Source of the DNA: Chamaecyparis obtusa
Taxonomy: Eukaryota; Streptophyta; Pinopsida; Cupressales; Cupressaceae
Length of the DNA stretch: 64,000 nucleotides
Assembly (NCBI GenBank): GCA_027943335.1
Contig: BSBK01006037.1
Location: forward strand, 1 to 64,000
Direction of reading: 5' to 3'
Part shown: piece by piece, positions 58,571 to 64,000 of the stretch
Layout: every line of letters begins with the position of its first letter
Numbering within the stretch: the stretch's first letter is position 1
Program-made: the position numbers and the translations under genes
Notes under the pieces: model-generated
What the model saw: the letters and a program-made list of their open reading frames with translations, nothing else
What the model was told of the DNA's origin: nothing
Databases searched by the model: none

Positions 58571-59339
58571 CTTTGTAGGCACTCAAATGTGAAAATGACT
58601 TTACATTATGAATTAATGAGAAAACTCATAACTCATTGATCTTGCTTCATATAAATCACAAAATTAATGACTAGACTCCTAGTCTGATCATTGGGTATTG
58701 TTTCTTAGTAGTTTTTTATTTGTAACATTAATTTAATTTAGAATATGAGCATTTGCATTAGTCAAACTTTCTATTCTCTAGTTTATAGCACTTGGAGGAT
58801 TGTTTTTGCATTAATTTAAATTTTCATTCATTTTACACATTTTAAATATTATTTTGTAAGCATGATCAGTTTGTATTTATCAATCTATAAAATTTATCAT
58901 TTAAGACACTGAAAAGTATTATAATTTGCAAACAAATAGAGGAGAAAATGACTTTATGTTATGCGTTAATAAACAATCTCCTTGCACCCTTAAATAACAC
59001 ATGTGAATCTTAGTTATTTCTATACAATCAAATGTGAAAATGACTTCACATTATGAATGAATAAGAAATCTATTGACTCGTTGATCTTATTTCTTCATAT
59101 AAACAACAAAATTCTATATGAAGAATTAACTCATATATACCAAAAAAAAATATGAACCAACAAAGGAAAAGATAGCTTCACATTATGTATTGATAAGCAT
59201 TATCTTCATACTCTTAAATAACTCATTAATCTTCAGTCTATGTGTACATGAAAATGTTAAATGACTTCACATTATGAATCAATAAACAATCTTCTAACAC
59301 GTTGATCTCATCTCTTCATGCAATGAAAGAAAATAAGTT

Positions 59340-61290
59340 TGAGGGACAATCACTAGGATGAATAATCAAACTAGGAGCCTTGCACATAAATGACTTTCAT
59401 ACATTATGAAGGTAAAAGAATCCACTAGGCTCAAGATGACTCAAGTGTTGAATGAGTGTAAGTGCACTTTTCATCACTATATGGACAATTGATTATGTAA
59501 ATGGAATGCAAGATATGGAATTAGAGCAAGAAGGATTTTATGTTATGTAGATGAAATAATTGATTGATAAATTGAATTCCAAAACAAATTTGGGAGGCCA
59601 AAAAAATAACTAATCTCCAAATTGACTTTTAATCTAAATTATTTGTATGGGGCAACCTGGGGTGTAGAGGGCAACTTGACTTATCCATCCTTGTGGGAGG
59701 CACCCGAGATCTAATAAAAATTGATGAGAAAGCCAAGATTTGTTGCAAAATTTGAGACCTTCATGTAGCCAAATATTAATCTCTACCACATGTCACCTAT
59801 ACACAAAAAATGGGAAGAATGATGGAAGAAAGGCGTTTACCGAGCAGCCAAAACCCTATTTAGGATTAACCTTGAAATAAATTTGAAATTGCATAAAAGA
59901 AAAGGAAGCATGTTGTGAGTACCAAAGACTTGATAAGTGTCTTAAACCTTGATTCAATACAAACGCTTTTTAAAATGACATCGCAAGTATTGATGCAATA
60001 GCATGACTCCATAAAAACCTAAAAGGACGTCACAAAAGATATGCTAGCATAACAATTCCTAGGCTTGCCACAATGAAAAGATGAAATTCTTGAATGCTTA
60101 AATATGTTTGAGTGCTCCTTAAATGCTTGATTACTTGTCTCTTGATAGGATTTCTTGTGAATGTATCTTGAAATTAGGGGTGTAGCCTTGTACTTATACC
60201 TCACCTAACCATTTTTTGGTACAAAACATGGAGGCTGACACAAAATTAGAATCCCACCTAAAATCAAAAGACTTCTCTGTGATTTAAATATTGGCCTAAT
60301 TTTCAATGAAAGGGATGACTTAGGTGACCTCATACATTACAGGATTCCCTTTACTATCCAATTGGGGCTCAAGTTTGAATTGGGAGTCAATATGAAGATG
60401 AGGATATTCACAATGTGTGTAAAATTGAGGTGTGCTAAATAGAAGTGTACAAAATACCACTCACAATGAAATAGGGCTTATGTACACAAGAGATGAAGGT
60501 TGAATGAAATAATAGGGAGGGGACACCTTTAATTAAGGACCCACATTAATTAAATAGAGAGAAAGGAATTAAATACATAGATAAAGTCTTATAATTCATA
60601 AAAGAATGAACACATAGTAAAATAGGCATTAGACAAGCATATAAATGGACATACTAGATAGTGCATGCAATTTGCAATGCTTTATGTAGACCCTAATTCA
60701 GCGGGGGTACGAGTCTACATTGGTATTCATAGTAAAGTGGAAGAAATAAATATGGAAGAGAAGATATGAGATCATGGACAATAATTAAGAGGTAAGACAT
60801 CATTGATTTAAAGGGAAGCCCCCAAACCAAGGATCTTATCTCACACAACCATATGCAAGGGAACACAAAATAAAACAAAGGCAAAAGACACAAAGAAAAA
60901 ATACATAACACAAAGGGGTTAATACTAGAAACAAAGGATCCAAATCAACTAATTGAAGACACCTTAATGAGCCAAATGTCTCAACCAATAACTTGTCACA
61001 CTCACAATGTTAAAACAAGTGGTCCCACAGGAAGAATAGTTTCACACGTCAAACATGAGACAAGACTCCATGATACAACCTAATAGAAAATCTATAAGAT
61101 CATTAAGTAGAGAAAAAGAAAACCATAGATGCCAAAGGCTACAAATTTGTGTTGTGCTAGGTGATATGTGAGAGAAAGAGGAGGAAGAGTAGGAAGTAGT
61201 CTAGAAACTTGTGTTATGATAGTTTCTCTCTTCTAAAGAGAGGTTAGTAAAAATATGGAATTTATAGTCTAGCAAGCTATGTTATGATAG
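59340..61290. other. Non-coding, no gene supported
   Basis: AT-rich sequence with short open frames of up to about 70 codons, none with a recognised domain. I see no element ends. Confidence 0.5.
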
Positions 61291-61299
61291 TCAACCCAT

Positions 61300-61640
61300 C
61301 CAACGATAATAAAGAAAAGTATTGTTTACGAGGAAATCTGCCAAAAAGGATTGTCCCAAGGAAATCTTCATCTCCAAAGTAAATCCACAATATAGTATAT
61401 AAAGATCCAAGGAAAAATACAAAAGGATTTTCCCAAGGAAAGCATTGTCTCCAAAGGAATCTTGTCACAAAGGTGTTATAAAAAAAAAGGAAAATATTGT
61501 CTCCAACAAAATTTGAAAAACAGTTGTCCCAAGGACATCATTGTATCCAAAGGAATCCTATCATAAAGGTTTAAAAGTATAACCATGGAGAGTATTGTCT
61601 CTAAGAAAATCTACAAAAGAATTCTTCCATGGAAAAACCT
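61300..61640. repeat. Degenerate tandem repeat (CCCAAGGA-ATC-T-TCTCCAAAG block)
   Basis: A block pairing TCCCAAGGAAA with TGTCTCCAAAGGAATC and CACAAAGG recurs at about 61350, 61435 and 61530, with a partial copy near 61590. The spacing is 85-100 bp and the copies are diverged. Confidence 0.7.
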
Positions 61641-64000
61641 AGAATGGTTCTCGTGTGTTCAATTATAGAGTATGAAAAACCCAGCTTTGAAAACTAATTG
61701 CTCTCACCTCAAGCAATGTCATATGAGACCATTTTGCAAGGAGATTGTAGGCATATATTTCATCATGTCTACCAAGTCTTTGGCTCCTATGATAGTGTTT
61801 GATATGTTTTAAAGGCAGATCTAAAGGTTTCTTGCTTGTTTGAGCATTGAACAGAAAGGTTGGAAAGCCAAACCTTAGTGATTATTTTGTTGATGATTAT
61901 TGATCCAATTACATAATGAAGTGATTCAGATTGATCTCAGGCTTCCGTAGATTACAAACAAAAAAAATTAGCTAGGTCCACATTGGGACCCAACTTGCTT
62001 CATGGTATTAGTGTCTCATTCCCAAGAGTAGTTACATTATTTTATTATTTAAATAAGTTTTGTGAGTTAAATAATAACATATTGATGGAAGGACACAAAA
62101 TAGTTTTAAAAGTGGAGCAAGTCATTTTAAGGTAAAGTTCTATACGAGCCATGCATGCATTTAGTGGGTTTTTTCTTTCAAATTCATGAGAAAGAAAAAG
62201 AGGTTAAAATAAATATTTTATTTAAAATAATTATTTAAGTGATGATTTTAAATATCATCATATTTAAGATGTTATCCAATTTCAAGTAAGGCTTAAATGT
62301 ATCTTCCCTATATTTGATGTCTCTCTAATTTCAATTAAGTGTGGACCCCTTCCCAATTTTAATAAGGATAAATTCATGAGAATACTAATTGTTGGTAAGT
62401 AGGAAAAGGAAGGTGAAAGAAAATTACCTGGTAACCTTATAAAATGTTTCAATCAGTAATGTGCTAGGAAGAAAGTAAAATTGGGGAAAGTAAGTACCCT
62501 GTGTTCCCACACACAAAAGGGTGAAAGACCAAAATCTCAAGTGGATTTGCGAGGGAAATGGAAATAAAATATGAGAACGAAGCACTGCTACCTTGCATAC
62601 TCGTGATGAGAGTGAAAAATATCATGAGAAACCCCGTACCTCCGCTGAATTCTTGACCCTCCCAGTGATCAATGTTTGGGGTTTCAAAATAGGCTTTTTA
62701 TTGCCCCATCTTTGGCACCTTTTCTCCTTGCACATACCACTGGGAAGCTGCATGACAGGGGAAAGGACTTCCATCAAATCACAAAGGATGTTGAGATGCG
62801 CGGGAGGTATACACAATAGATTTGTTTTGGATAGCCCATAGTATTAGATGGTTGAGAACACACTATAGACATGTCTGTGAAATGTAGGAGCAGTAATGAA
62901 GTATTTGAGTGATGTCCTTATATGTGTTATGGATAGTGTCCTCTGGAATGCTTTGATTCCTGTGAATAGTAAACGATTGAAACAGAGAATGAGTATTTCT
63001 AAAATATGGACGGCATATACAATTTGTGTAAGTCTATTTTGAAATATGATATGGATTCCATATTTGCAGGGGTTACAGATAGTGGATCGGTTGAAATGTC
63101 GTAAAGACTAACAAAAAATGCATTTGACATATTGAAGACACAATCCCACAACCTCTACTTCTTTTTCCCTTGCATGTGTCATAGAGGGAGTTAGAGAGCC
63201 CAAGGAGGGTGTTGATGCTAGCACTCGTAGGGCATGTGAACTGTTCAAGTTGGAATACATAAAATAGGTTCCTTCTCAAGGAATACTTTGTTGTAGGATA
63301 CGCATTAGATGATCTGTTAAAAACACTTTAAACTATTCCACGAAAATGTCATCGGGAGGTGTATGGCTAGATTCAATAATCTTCGGTGCCTCCTCTTTCT
63401 GCGTACAGTGATAGGGATGTAGAGATCCTAGCACAACAAGTGCTCTATTTTGGGCTACTATTTGAAACTACACCTTAATGAAATGTAGTCTTATCCAGAT
63501 CACTATGATCACTCGATAATAATACAATAGATTTACAGAAACTGATTTTGCAAACTTTCAATCTAAAGTAATCTATAGATGTAATTGTAGGTTCAGAGCC
63601 TTTTCCAAGTGTGTTCCTATGCCCGTGCCAAAGTGGAGAGCCATAAAATTAGGGATATATATATAAATGGATTTTTTTAATTGGCTTTAGAATCTTTCTA
63701 GTAGATGCAAAGGTGGGTGTGAGGGCAGCGGCTATGCAGCCATGAAAATTGCTAACCATACGAAGGGGAGACACTTAGTTTTTTTTTCAAAAGTCTGCAA
63801 ACAGCTATATAGTAAAAATGATTTTCGTGGCTGGATAGCCACTACCGGGTGTGAGTCCTACTTAGCAAATCTTTTCCACGTTTTCCTTTGTCTGAGTTAT
63901 GAAGTTTGAGCAGTATATGGACATTGGTCATAGCATAAATGGTAACCTAATTTAGTAGAGGAGTGTAAAGGTAAAATGGATGGATTTTGAAACTTCCAGC
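61641..64000. other. Non-coding, no gene supported
   Basis: The longest open frame (62593-62841, 82 codons) has no recognised motif. I see no LTR ends, RNA gene or tandem repeat. Confidence 0.45.

Larger units (their letters stand above)
55600..59330. repeat. About 430-bp degenerate tandem repeat array, split by a solo LTR
   Basis: Unit marks: GATCATT-GTATTGTTTCTT at 55645 and 58692; CAAATAGA-GAGAA-ATG(G/A)CTT near 55873 and 58935; AAATGAC-TT-ACATTATGAAT at 58595, 59038 and 59262. The distance between the first two units is about 429 bp once the solo LTR and one target copy are removed. A partial third unit follows to 59330. No open frame. It may be a small satellite or old local duplications. 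Confidence 0.68.

Noticed and set aside
1..64000. CRISPR arrays, operons, bacterial signals, tRNA or rRNA genes
   Set aside because: None seen; the sequence is plant nuclear DNA, and the tRNA-like matches are retrotransposon primer sites.

Overview
The window looks like nuclear DNA from a seed plant with a very large, transposon-filled genome, most likely a gymnosperm. This is inferred from AT-rich sequence, LTR retrotransposons nested up to three deep, heavy decay by stop codons, and only one apparently intact gene in 64 kb. That gene is a four-exon, minus-strand 1-aminocyclopropane-1-carboxylate (ACC) synthase at 52042-54311.

Layout. 1-870 is a microsatellite tract. 2071-12375 is a decayed minus-strand Ty3/gypsy element (A); its gag is split by a short plus-strand LTR element without pol (B, 7594-10141, TSD TTAAT). 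12870-31850 is a second gypsy element (C, plus strand). Its gag is split by a small terminal-inverted-repeat DNA element (D1, 14253-15391, TSD TAGA). Its protease region is split by a minus-strand non-autonomous LTR element (E, 16477-30538) that carries unusual ORFs in place of pol. E is itself split by a second DNA element with the same type of ends (D2, 20837-21688, TSD TTTT) and by a nearly complete Ty1/copia element (F, 21773-27671). Removing the inserts restores collinear coding at several of these junctions, so the order of events can be read.

32.1-42.1 kb is a minus-strand PPR-protein pseudogene split by an LTR element (G, 33135-41014). The unusually long LTRs of G contain fragments that look like host genes: a BEACH-domain (SPIRRIG-like) protein and a C2 plus inositol-polyphosphate-5-phosphatase protein. 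Between its LTRs G carries one unrecognised ORF and no pol. 44.6-47.95 kb is a third gypsy element (H) with a gag related to that of C and a deletion running from protease into the 3' LTR. 48-51 kb holds an LTR fragment, simple repeats and degenerate repeats. Upstream of the ACC synthase gene, 55.2-59.3 kb is a tandem-repeat region split by a 2.6-kb solo LTR (55958-58570, TSD CTTTG). 59.3-64 kb holds no gene I can support.

The main candidates for something undescribed are (i) the D1/D2 DNA-element family with GGGTA ends and 4-bp target duplications, (ii) element G with two host-gene fragments inside its LTRs, and (iii) element E, whose pol is replaced by long coiled-coil and unknown coding regions. 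All identities are from reading the sequence by eye; no database search or alignment was run.
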